Assembly: GCA_025716815.1 (NCBI GenBank)
Contig: JAIXMN010000013.1
Span: forward strand, 310,001-374,000
Origin: Dichotomocladium elegans
Lineage: Eukaryota > Mucoromycota > Mucoromycetes > Mucorales > Lichtheimiaceae
Reading direction: 5' to 3'
Length of the DNA: 64,000 bases
The position numbers and the translations under genes are program-made. Below are positions 48,204 through 64,000 of the stretch, in pieces (position 1 is the stretch's first letter; the number at the start of each line of letters is the position of its first letter). Under the pieces are notes generated by a model, which did not search any database, was not told the origin of the DNA, and was given only the letters and a program-made list of their open reading frames with translations.

Positions 48204-48911
48204 TTGGAAAATAAGAGATTGGAAAGGCCACGAGAGAAAGGGGAAAAGAGAAGGAAACGAAGAATGAAAACTGAGAAAACCGTGTGTACGTGCCGTCCGG
48301 AAAAGCAGAGCGTAAAAAAGAAAAATGACTGCAGGAGGCAAGCTTTAAAAAGTAATTAGAGAATAGACCATGTGACGGGGATTAGTCAAAGCACCACCCA
48401 GTGTCTAATTTAAAAAAAAAAAAAGATGGATTCACGTGGTGACCCATCCGATGGCCCCCCCCACTCATATTTGCCTACCACTGTAACGATTCCAGCGCTC
48501 TTTCTTCCTGTCATGGGATCCGCATTCAACATATAGGGCACTAGACGACTTTAGAATCGCTCCCCTTATTTGTCATAAAGGATTGGAAGCTCGAATAATA
48601 CTATTCTTAGGAGCGCATCTACGAATTTCTGGCTGGGGAGGATTATGGGACCATCTCGTGTAACAGTGTGAACGGACCGAAAACGAGTGGCCTTGCAGGC
48701 GAACCGGTTCTTCCCCGAGCCGAATTTGTGTGTAACCAGTCCAGGATGTTAAGCATCCTCTTGTAGGCTTTATTGAGTTTAGGTGAATGGGATAAACATA
48801 TATATATATATATATATTGCGTGCTCCTATAGAAAATAAGGGAGACTTTGTATGTGGTTTGGTTTGGGATGGGTGGTAATGATGCGGTCGATTCTTACAC
48901 AGTTGGTGCTG
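48204..48911. other. Intergenic region between the acyltransferase promoter and Kap114 3' end
   Basis: 700 bp with no supported gene. It contains an A-rich run near 48410-48425 and a (TA)n tract at 48800-48818 close to the Kap114 stop. Nothing else is seen. Confidence 0.5.
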
Positions 48912-51900
48912 TTAGTTCTTTAGAGCCATCTCAAGACTCTCCCGCTCGCTGTCGTTCAAATGAACATGGCAAATTTCCATAAAGTTGTTGACGTTATGCG
49001 CAGAACAGTTACGGAAAAAGTCAACGAGGTACGCGCGCAGGTCGGTCTGATAAATGGGATCATCCTTAAGCGCCTCGTTATTTTCTTCATCCTCCTCATC
49101 AACATCCGCCGCCAGATCTAACAAGAACTGTCAGCCTCGTCCCAACAAGTTGCAAGAGGAAATATCTTACCCGACAAGAAGGTAAACTCGGCCTTGCTCA
49201 TGCCCGCCCCAGAGTCAGAGAGGGTTTCCCATTCATTATCCTATTCTACTAGTAAGTCACGCTTGTCATCCCTCCTCTAGTGCCGTGCATACCTCATCGT
49301 CAAGGCCGGTGATGGAGTCGTTCTCAGGCACAAGCGTGTTCGCGAGGTCTCCCACAAGTAATCGGATAATCTTAGCGTGTACGGGAATCGCCCTGTACTG
49401 CTCCGGTTCTGGCTTATATATTAACATGAACGTTTTTTTACTACTTATCTTTTTGATCATATGACCTACTTCTTTTAGCTTTGGATCGTGTTACAATGCC
49501 CTCGTTAGGGTCAGCGACAATATCACCACGCACGGTCAAGCTCTGGAGACGTGGGTCCGTGATCAGAAAGACCTTAGATAATGCAATCGCACTATAATTT
49601 ATTAGAAAAGACTATCAAACTGGTTTTGTTTCACCTTACCTGACTTTAAGTCGATAATACCCCGAGAATGAATCAAAGTAGTCGCACCACATTTTCATTA
49701 ATACTTCCAGGCCACTCTTTCCATTCACGGCCGTGTTGCACAAGAACTGATATACCGTGTCTTGCTGGTTAATAATCAGGTGAGCGAACACCATCACGAG
49801 AGACTAGGGAGCAAAACGTCAGATGACTGTGATCATTTGCGGACTTGCTCACCAATGCCTATACCTGGATGAAAGGCTGATTATCAGCATTCTCAAGTCT
49901 CGCAAGGACGGCATTCAGCAGCTCGGGAAGGACGTTTGCAATGTTGTGTCCTGCATTTTGGATCAACGTTACGATCAGATCACCAACAAACAGAGATTGC
50001 GATGATGTGGATGTCTGGAGTAACTTGGCAACAAAATGCACCACGTAGTCTAACCCCGACTTGCCACTGCCATCATTCCACTGGATGATATGGTTGCTAT
50101 CCTTAATAATATAGTGCTTCAGGCACTCTTGGACGCTCTAAATCAGACTGTTAGCAAATATCGCATATGCTGCCATAATTGCATCATACCTGAAGCACAT
50201 CCTCATCTGTGCTATTCCAGCCCAGTTGCATCACGGTTGGGAACATCCGCTCGGTGAACTCGTTAGGCAGAGGCGACTGTGCGTATCGGATCATGGCAGT
50301 CAAGATATCTATAGCTGACTGTATAAAGTCATCAGAGTATCAGTATAACCAATTATTTAGCAAATGTTGAAGGTGGACATACGGCGATCACAGTTTGATC
50401 CGATGTCGTTTTGAACACGTTATCAAGGAAGGGCAAGCAGCGGTGGTAGAGCGCTGGCGCGTACTGGGGAATCCGCGCGAAATGCTCAATTATATCCAGG
50501 ATATAGCTGGCGATAATGGAGTCGGTCGGGAAACGTTTCCAAGTATCAAGCACAGCGGTCGTTAAAACTTGTTCGTATTGTGCAGTTATCTCTGGCTTAA
50601 TCTTCACAACTGCACACAGGGACTGTAAAAGGAGCATGAGGGCCTCCTCGGTGGCCTCAGGGAGCAACTGGCAGATGCATTCCATAATTGCCATCTGTTG
50701 CGGAGCAGAAAACTCTGGATCGAGCTGTTGGCAGTAACTATTCAAATGAATGTCAACAAGCTCTGAAAAAAATTACCATTTCAGGCTTTCCTTACTTGTT
50801 CAAAGCACGCAAAGCAGAAATCTTTACTGGGATGCTGCTTTCAGGCGATCGTAAGGCCTCGGCAGACACGCGGACATACTCGCTGGCTAGTTCGCCAGGC
50901 AGGATATCGACTAGTTCTGACGCGAACACCAGTGCTCGTCCTTGCAAAAATGGACATCCTTTTACACAGCACCTCGTGAATAAACTCACCAAGGATCCCA
51001 TCTTTACTGTTCTTACCAGTAGCGCGGATGCTGTCAATGATGACATGGTCAAACAAGCTCTTGATGTCAAACCGCAGATTGCGCGACCCGTCTTTTATAG
51101 CCTGCATCATGTCATCTGCCGAACGGCCCATTGCGCACAAGCAAGCCTCCTGAATTTTCCACCTGCATATATGTTTTTAGCAACGTTGACTGTTGTTTCA
51201 TGGAAAACACCTACCAATTGGCGTCACCAGCCACGCGAGCATTGTTCGACTCCGTGAAGTGGCGTTGGGTTGCTGCCCAAAGAGCAGCTGCATAAGGATC
51301 TGGAAATGTTTCTTGAAGAACCTAAAACTCAGTTATCAGTATGAAGATGTTTGTAAATCTCGTTACAAATGCATTTCCTTGTTGCTTACCGCAAGCAAAT
51401 CCCAGCCCGCAACGCGAGCTGTAAAGCTAAAAGTATAATCGTCCTCATCCGCAACATACTGGTTTACGTTGCTCAGCCAAGTTTCGACCTGTTCCTGTGT
51501 GATCTGCAAGTACACAATGACAACGTATAGCACCTGCTCAAAGAACGGAGTAGGTGCACCATTGTTGACGAACAAATGGCGCACAGCCTTTTTAGTGCAA
51601 GTTGCCTCGATAAACTCGAAGAGAACATAGAGCAATTGCAGGAAACCAATCTCGTTGCTGTCTGAATCTTGGAATGTCTCTGCGACATCACTTGAATCCA
51701 ACACTAATTCAGCAACATAGCGATCCTTCAGCGAATACATGTCGTTCCAGATCGGTTCCAAAAGCTGCGGAAGCGAGTTGAAGATGAACTTGGAAAAGGC
51801 CCCACTTAGTTTGGAAATGCACTATTACCACATTAGACTTCATCGGAAGAATAGACGTCCTCTGTTATCCAGCGATATTACCTTCACTACTTCCATCTTC

Positions 51901-52926
51901 AAACCATACTCTTCGGTAGCCTTTTCGACGTCGCCCTGGACATGATGGGTCAAGATGGTATGGAACGCTTGAATCCACTGCGGTAAGATGGGACCAACAT
52001 ACTCGTCTGCTGCCTGAGGGTTATCATCCCGAAGTGCTACTAGCATTTCGACACAGCTATTGAAAATGCCGACGGCTCGGCCTCGTGTACGAAATGAATA
52101 TACCTTGAAATAATGAACAGACAAGTCGTCAGTTGCTCCCATTATCTTCTTTTTCTTTTTCTTCAAATCTCACATTATCCGATGTTAGAATTGTGAAGAG
52201 CTGAGGCACAAGAACGGGGGCGATCTGCGGTAGTTGTTGTATGCTGATATCGCGCTTCACCATTTCCAACATAACATGCATCGCGCCATGAACACTGTCA
52301 GCACTGTTTGATTTCAAATAGCTCAGCAAGATATCAAAAAGATTCGGCCAGTCTTCTGGGAAGTCCTCATGCGCAATCTTCGAAACGACGTAGGCGCTCA
52401 CAACACGGATCTTCTTTTCTGGATCAGTTAAACCATGGATAATAAGCTCACGGACCGCTTTCTTATACTAAAAAAGCACTTAATGAACGCCCTTAATGTG
52501 TCTGAGATATCGCCCAGGCTTACTTCCGGTGAGGGCTCTGGCCCTTTGAATGTATCGTCATTGCGCGGCGACCAGTGCGATGCAACATATGCCTTAAGGG
52601 TCAAGGCTGCAAGGTAAGAAGATTAGGTTAAAGATTGAGAGACTGTAATTCTCGTGAAAGAAGGTCATTGACCGGGATATTAGCGAGAAAAAGGATATTT
52701 GACGTTGAGGAATTGGAATCTCTCGGGATATTGTGAGGCGGGTGAGGCTCACGGGGAACTCTAGCAGAAGATGCTAGTCAGGTACTCATAAAACGATCCT
52801 TATTGTTCACAGTATCATACCAGGAGAAGATGCCGCAAGCTCTTCGAGACGCTTCTCTGCCGCTGATCGAATGGCACCATCAGCATTGTGGACATTGACC
52901 AGAGTCTCGAAAACGGCTTGATCCAT
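48912..52926 (-). CDS. KAP114: Importin-9 / Kap114 karyopherin
   Basis: Nuclear import receptor for histones, TBP and other cargo in yeast and animals; RanGTP-binding HEAT-repeat protein. Sixteen exons give 998 residues: 52926-52821, 52606-52524, 52467-52174, 52103-51882, 51821-51390, 51321-51215, 51162-50990, 50940-50796, 50737-50383, 50318-50190, 50137-49865, 49803-49640, 49591-49470, 49408-49293, 49240-49171 and 49117-48912. Seen: an importin-beta N-terminal region (HWSPRNDDTFKGPEP, IRVVSAYVVSKIAHEDFPED, WPNLFDILLSYL), HEAT-type helices throughout, GDANWWKIQEACLCAMG, and a C-terminal acidic patch (LAADVDEEDEENNE) that matches the acidic insertions of Kap114/Imp9. Frame holds across all junctions. 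Confidence 0.9.
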
Positions 52927-54429
52927 AGTTTCAAAAAAATATGTTACACGCCAAGGTCAAAGGTAAAAAAGAGCAAAAGAACGAGACGAACACGCCTACA
53001 CGTCCAAAAAAAAAAGTTTTAAATGCCGCTTGCTCGCGTTTGATTATGAAATGTGGAATTGCGATACTCTCATACTCATTCTCGCGAAAACAACATTTGG
53101 TTCCTATGATCTAAGCAAAAACGTGCCACCTTTCTACCAGGGCACACGTTCATACTAAAACCAATAGAATATGACCATGATGAATAAACAGAAAAAAAGC
53201 ATTTTTTGATGATGGAGATATGAGAAAAACTTTTTTTATTTGAATAATGGAAATGTTAGCAGATTGCCTATAGTCTAGCACCATCGTTACAAGATACTAG
53301 TCCTCAAACCACTGCCATTTTTATATTGCAAGGGCTACACAGTAGCAATTACGCAAAGGCTATGGGGAAAGCACAATACGTAAAATGCGAATGAACTTGC
53401 GTATGGAGTAGTAGTAATAAGGATGGCTCGTGCAATGGTGGGGGTAATGGGATAAACAAGACGCGTGCACATGTGTGTAGGCGTTTTTGTGGGTAAAAAA
53501 ATCATTGTTGTTCTTTATTCAAACCTTTCAACGATATTGCTACTTGAGAGATACGCGTTCAAAGAGGAAAAGAAAGTGACATAAAGCACATTAAGCCAAG
53601 CTTCTTTTATAAAAGTCAGATAAGCCACATCAAGTTTTGGATCTCCGTCGTGTCTTTTTTTTTTTTGGTTGATGAGTAACGATTAATTGAGAAACCAATA
53701 GAAAGCATTGATACGATATGTAATTAGTGGCGCAGTTTCACTTTCTTTACGCCCCTTTCAGAGTGCCCATTGCATAAACAAGAACCGAGAAAAAGGAACG
53801 TATGTTAGATGCTGATGGACTATTCAACTAGGTCTATTCCTTGGTATTTAAATCCCTACTTGAGCATGGTTAAAAAAGTGCCGCGTTTTGAAAGTTGCTT
53901 CTTTCCCAAACATGGATAATGTAGTGTGGGAATGTGGGGTATGCATAAAAAGATTGCTCAATCCGGTTCGCGCATCAAGGTATTGCCGTGCGACAGGAAA
54001 CAAAACCAGCCAGTATATCCCAGATAGACAATGTAGAATCGTCGGGGAAATAAACAATTAAGCTATATTTTCCATTGCGTTTGGATAAGGCTATTGTTTT
54101 CCTGACACTGTGCGGTTGCGTCAAGGATGGATCATAAACAAGTAGAGAAAATAAACCAAAAAGGAGAAAGTCGTTTGCTTCCCTATTGTTCCGGAGGCTT
54201 CATGTGAAGATAAGAGCATGCCCATGTGATGATCCACAGGTTTAATTTTTATGCGGTCTTTACTCGGTGGAATAGCCGTCACCTTTCACACCTGCCTTAG
54301 TCGTCTTTTTCCCTCGGTAAGATCCGATGGCTCGCAGAAAGCAAACCTATATAAATCTTCTCTTTTTTTCCTCGCCCGTCTTTTCTTGCGGATAATAACC
54401 CCCTCATCTTCTCTTTCGTGTCTTCCCAA
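52927..54429. promoter_or_regulatory. 1.5-kb divergent region between KAP114 and malate synthase
   Basis: AT-rich, no supported gene. It provides the KAP114 promoter on the left and the malate synthase promoter on the right, with TATATAAA at 54348-54355, about 80 bp before the ATG and followed by a pyrimidine-rich leader. The long spacing would allow carbon-source control of malate synthase, but I cannot identify specific activator sites. Confidence 0.5.
54348..54355 (+). promoter_or_regulatory. TATA box of malate synthase
   Basis: TATATAAA about 80 bp upstream of the malate synthase ATG, followed by a CT-rich leader. Confidence 0.6.
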
Positions 54430-56406
54430 ATGGCTACCACCCAAGAAGCTTCTTTCTTCAAGTCCACCGTCCCCGGTGTTGCCGTTCTCGGCGCTGTCAC
54501 CCCTACGCAAGCTGAAATTCTTACCCCCGAAGCCCTCCAGTTTATCGCAACCCTGCAGCGCATCTTCAATCCTACCCGCAAGGCCCTGATGGAGCGTCGT
54601 GTGTTCCGCCAGCAGGAGCTTGACCGTGGTGTCTTGCCGGATTTCTTGCCCGAGACGGCCTACATCCGCAACGACCCCAACTGGCGTGCTGCCGCCCCCG
54701 CCCCCGGTCTTCAAGACCGCCGCGTCGAGATCACAGGTCCTGTTGACCGAAAGATGGTCATTAATGCCCTCAACTCTGGTGCCTACACTTTCATGGCCGA
54801 CTTTGAAGGTAAGAAACACAATTATCTCTCATGCCGAAAGGTGCCACAGCATACTGACATCTACCCATTAGACTCCAGCGCCCCTACCTGGGAAAACATG
54901 ATCAGCGGTCAAGTGAACCTCCGCGATGCCATTCGCGAGACAATTACCTTCACGAACCCTAACGGCAAGAAGTACACCCTTCGTCAGGATGGAAAGATTG
55001 CTGTCTTGCTTGTCAGGTTCGTCATGGGAAAATTCGGTTAATTTGACTCCGCATCATTGCTAAACTCCGCTTATTCATGCCCTTAGACCCCGCGGCTGGC
55101 ACATGGTGGAGAAGCACGTCCTCGTGGATGGTGAGCCTATGTCGGCGTCCATGTTTGACTTTGGCCTCTACTTTTATCATAATGCCAAGGAGCTCATCAA
55201 GCGCGGAAAGGGTCCTTACTTTTATCTCCCCAAGATGGAATCGCATTTGGAAGCCAGGTATGTAGTGCTTCCCGCCCCCCCCCGGGTTTTTGGGCGGAGG
55301 AGTGTGTATGTGTGTGCGCGGAAATGATAAGGGTTGTTTCTGACAGCCGTCGAATGCGCGGATTGCTGTAGACTCTGGAACGATATTTTCAATGTTGCTC
55401 AAGACATGATCCGCATCCCCCGAGGCACTATCCGCGGTACTGTCCTGATCGAGACTATCATGGCTGCCTTTGAGATGGACGAGATCATCTACGAGCTCCG
55501 TGACCATTCCTCCGGCCTAAACTGCGGTCGTTGGGATTATATCTTCAGCTTCATTAAGCGCTTCCGCCAGCATCCTCAATTTGTCCTTCCTGACCGCTCA
55601 CAAGTTACCATGACTGTTCCCTTCATGGATGCGTATGTCCGTCTTCTCATCCAAACCTGTCATAAGCGAGGTGTCCATGCTATGGGTGGCATGGCTGCCC
55701 AGATCCCCATCAAGGACAACGTCGAGGCCAACAATGCTGCGATGACAAAGGTCCGCAACGACAAGCTCCGTGAAGCGAAGGCTGGTCACGATGGTGTAAG
55801 TACTAGCAGAAGAATAAGAGGCATTTTTGATTGCTAACAGACAGATAATCGTTTTTTTTTTTTTATTAAATATAGACTTGGGTTGCTCATCCTGCTCTTG
55901 TCCAGATTGCTCTTGACATCTTTGACAAAGAGATGCCCCAGCCCAACCAGATTCATATCCGCCGCGACGATGTCCGTGTGACGCGCAACGACTTGATGGA
56001 TGTTGCATTTTCGGGCACTGTGACTGAGGAAGGCATCCGTGACAACCTTCGTGTAGGACTTGGTTACATGGAGGCCTGGCTACGTGGTGTTGGATGTGTG
56101 CCTCTCAACAACATGATGGAGGATGCTGCTACTGCCGAGATTTCGCGCTCGCAGCTCTGGCAATGGGCCCGCCACAACACCAAGACTGCTGAGGGCAAGG
56201 TGGTTACTGCTCAATACATGCTTCAGCTTCTTGATGAGGAAATCGAGAAACTCAAGCAGCAGCTGGGTGCCAAGTATGCTGCCAGCAAATACGATGCTGC
56301 GAAGGAGGCCTTTGCTACCAATATCACTGGCGAAAAGTACGACGAATTCTTGACCACTTTGTTATATGATGACATCGTCACCATTGCCACCGAGGCCAAG
56401 CTGTAG
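54430..56406 (+). CDS. MLS1: Malate synthase, with peroxisomal-type C-terminus
   Basis: Condenses glyoxylate with acetyl-CoA to malate in the glyoxylate cycle, needed for growth on C2 compounds and fatty acids. Five exons (54430-54808, 54872-55016, 55087-55257, 55372-55795, 55876-56406) give 549 residues, the usual malate synthase A length. Seen: [88 protein letters not shown] (catalytic Glu/Asp/Arg region), [13 protein letters not shown] and TWVAHPALV. The last three residues are AKL, a PTS1-type peroxisome targeting signal. It is next to SHMT on the same strand. Confidence 0.97.
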
Positions 56407-57160
56407 ATACCAAATATCCCCCGCCCCATGTCCCCAACCCAGCCAATTCATTCGTTTGTTTTTATCTCTCTCAAACTCTTCTCCAAATGCATTTTCCCCC
56501 AATGAATCATAGCCGATGTTCACCAACACACGCTTCGCCTATATCTTTTCCCATATCATCCGCTCCGAAAACATGTATCATCTGATTGAATAAAATACTA
56601 GCAAAGGATCTGCAACCAATCAACCAACCATCCCCCCCACAACCTTTTCGTTCCTCCCACCCACGGACCATCCTTCGCTTTTCTGGAACCGGCGGAGATC
56701 TATTATATAGCTGACTGGAATTAAAAAGCATCCGCGGCGGTCAATCCCGGGAAATGTGGGATCATTACCCCATAATTAAAAAAAAAAATTAGGGTGACCA
56801 TCGATGGTAACTGTCCGTCCGTAAAAAAGGTGTGGGCATGGAAATGGAGAGGTGGGGATGGCATCCTCTAGGTTATGGAGAAAGAGAGAATATTTTTTTT
56901 CCTGAGAGTCGCTAATATTCCTGACACGGTGATGCAGAAGCTGTCATCAACCAAAAAAAAAATAGATGATCGCATAAATTCAGTTGTTGATTGGTTCAAG
57001 ATGGGGTTAGATAAACAAGCCACCCCGACTGGCCGGTGGGGTTTGGATAGGGGATAACACAGCATTCAGCTGTGTATATAATTCTGATCAAAGAAGCGGA
57101 CTTTTTGTGTAAAGAACCCCCATCTCTTCTTCTCTCTTTCTCTCCCTTGAACCGTCTGCT
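56407..57160 (+). promoter_or_regulatory. Malate synthase 3' flank and SHMT promoter
   Basis: 750 bp without a supported gene. AATAAA near 56590 could be the malate synthase poly(A) signal. TATATAA at 57075-57081 lies ~80 bp upstream of the SHMT ATG, followed by a TC-rich leader (57122-57148). Confidence 0.55.
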
Positions 57161-58638
57161 ATGGCTGCTGCTGCTACGAAGCCCGTTGATCCCTGGAACG
57201 CTTGTTTGAACACCCCTCTGGAGGTGGAGGACAAGGAAGTGTTCGCTATTGTTGAGAACGAGAAGCTTAGACAGTGGTCTGGCTTGGAGTTGATCGCTTC
57301 CGAGGTAAAGCAAGCAAGCAAGCAAATTATGACTAGGAGGCTAAAAACGTAGGCGATGCCATCTCCTTCTAGAACTTCACGTCCCAGGCTGTGATTGAGG
57401 CCAACGGTACGGCGCTTACCAACAAGTATTCTGAGGGTCTTCCTGGCGCTCGTTATTATGGTGGCAATGAGTTTATTGATGAACTCGAGAACTTGTGCCG
57501 CAAGCGCGCGCTTGCGGCGTTCGGTCTGAATCCTGAGCAGTGGGGCGTGAACGTGCAGCCTTACTCTGGCTCGACCGCCAACTTTGCGGCGTTGACGGCC
57601 CTCATCCAACCTCAAGACCGTCTGATGGGTCTTGACCTGCCATCCGGTGGCCACTTGACGCACGGCTACCAAACCGCAAAGAAGAAGATCTCAGCCTCAT
57701 CTATCTACTTCCAGTCGATGCCATACCAGGTTGACCCCACCACGGGTTTGATTGACTACAAGCGCCTCGAGGAGAATGCTGCCCTGTTCCGCCCAAAGCT
57801 ACTCATTTGCGGCGCGTCGGCCTACCCTCGCGAATGGGATTATGCAACTATGCGTCGCATCGCCGATCAGCATGGTGCGTACTTGATGTGCGACATGGCC
57901 CACATCTCCGGTCTGGTTGCTGGTCAGGAGGCCCTTTCGCCATTTGATTTGTGCGATGTCGTGACGACAACGACACACAAGACTTTGCGCGGTCCCCGTG
58001 CGGGTTTGATCTTCTTCCGCCGCGACAAGGGCGACGATCTCGAGAACCGCGTCAACCAGGCCGTGTTCCCCTCCTGCCAGGGCGGCCCACACAACAACAC
58101 GATTGCTGCTATTGCTGTCGCGCTCAAGCAGGCCGGCTCGCCTGAGTTCAAGCAGTACGCCAAGCAGGTCCGCGCTAATGCTGCGAAGCTCGCGGAGGCG
58201 CTCGTCGGCTACGGCTACAAGATTGCCTCGGGCGGCACTGATAATCACCTGATCCTGTGGGACCTGAAGCCCCAGAAGCTCACTGGTTCGAAGGTCGAGC
58301 GCATCTGCGATATGGTCCACATCACCATCAACAAGAACTCCATTGCCGGAGACAAGTCCGCCGTCACCCCTGGCGGTGTTCGCCTTGGTACCAACGCCCT
58401 CACCTCCCGCTCCATGAAGGAGGACGACATGGTCAACGTCGCTGCCTTCCTCCACCGCACTGTCCAGATTGCGCTAAAGATCCAAGAGAAATCCGGCAAG
58501 CTTATGAAGGACTTTGTCGCTGCTTGCGAGGGTAACGAGGAGATTGCTCAGCTGAAGAAGGATGTTGTCGCTTTCGCCCGCTCTTATCCCATGCCTGGCT
58601 TTGACCCTTCCACCATCAAGGCCACCGTTACTATCTAA
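57161..58638 (+). CDS. SHM2: Serine hydroxymethyltransferase, cytosolic
   Basis: PLP enzyme that moves the serine hydroxymethyl carbon to tetrahydrofolate, yielding glycine and 5,10-methylene-THF. Two exons (57161-57304, 57373-58638) give 469 residues. Seen: [72 protein letters not shown], the PLP-lysine motif [53 protein letters not shown] and the C-terminal [10 protein letters not shown]. The N-terminus is short with no obvious presequence, so a cytosolic form is inferred. Codons are highly biased, suggesting strong expression. It converges on the ABC transporter (184 bp between stops). Confidence 0.97.
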
Positions 58639-58822
58639 GCGTCAGCCTTCCCTCTCCCTCGCCCCTCAACATGATAGTTTGCTCTCCTTTCATCCATACA
58701 AACGGCTCTTCATTTGCCAATACCATCTTTTCTCCCCTCGTCTTCATAACGTTCAACACGCATTGTATAAATTTTAAAAATCGTTACAGTCATCTTTTGT
58801 ACAACCATCAGGTCAAACTGGT

Positions 58823-64000
<5,178 letters not shown>

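Noticed and set aside
57799..58455. 218-residue open frame antisense to SHMT
   Set aside because: Shadow of the biased SHMT coding sequence; low-complexity Val/Asp/Gly content and no recognised domain.

Overview
This window is nuclear DNA of a fungus, most likely an early-diverging (Mucoromycota-type) one. The support is indirect. Genes have many short GT-AG introns (mostly 50-90 nt) with T-rich tracts. They are closely packed on both strands. Their products are fungal: ATP-dependent PEP carboxykinase, Kap114, Mss51, Ytp1, Nab3 and a Met1-type siroheme synthase. Decayed transposon pieces fill the gene-poor gaps. I rebuilt exon structures by eye from splice sites, reading frame and protein family knowledge. 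For every complete multi-exon gene except one (the acyltransferase at 46.7-48.2 kb) the exon lengths sum to a whole number of codons.

Layout. 0-3 kb: a truncated RasGEF gene (-) divergent from mitochondrial methionyl-tRNA synthetase (+). 3-6.3 kb: gene-poor, with dispersed repeats. 6.3-10.2 kb: VPS45 and an unrecognised low-complexity protein, both +. 10.9-20.9 kb: a central-carbon and folate block made of phosphoglycerate kinase (+), folylpolyglutamate synthase (+), PEP carboxykinase (-), a small unknown ORF (-) and 6-phosphofructo-2-kinase/fructose-2,6-bisphosphatase (-). 21-24.3 kb: no gene I can name. 24.3-33.1 kb, all on -: an SH3-WW-RasGEF (Cdc25 type), CDP-diacylglycerol synthase and Mss51. 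33.6-36.5 kb: a LENG1/CIR-N protein (+) convergent with a Ytp1-like membrane protein (-). 36.5-41.5 kb: a transposon graveyard with two Tc1/mariner relics, a pogo-type MITE and two of three copies of an unusual dispersed repeat. 41.6-48.2 kb: a Nab3-like RNA-binding protein (+), siroheme synthase (-) and a lysophospholipid acyltransferase (-). 48.9-52.9 kb: importin-9/Kap114 (-). 54.4-58.6 kb: malate synthase and cytosolic serine hydroxymethyltransferase (both +). 58.8-64 kb: an ABCC-type ABC transporter (-) running off the right edge.

How the genes relate. PGK, PEPCK and PFK2/FBPase2 belong to glycolysis and gluconeogenesis. Malate synthase is the glyoxylate-cycle enzyme that feeds gluconeogenesis. 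FPGS and SHMT belong to folate one-carbon metabolism, and siroheme synthase supplies the sulfite reductase cofactor for methionine supply. The two RasGEFs could link nutrient signalling to Ras. CDS1 and the acyltransferase act in phospholipid synthesis. The strongest genes share a layout of a TATA box 60-90 bp upstream of the ATG followed by a pyrimidine-rich leader. I found no convincing new multi-gene system. The most unusual signal is a three-copy dispersed repeat with conserved ends, an intron-like spacer and a divergent GC-rich core.
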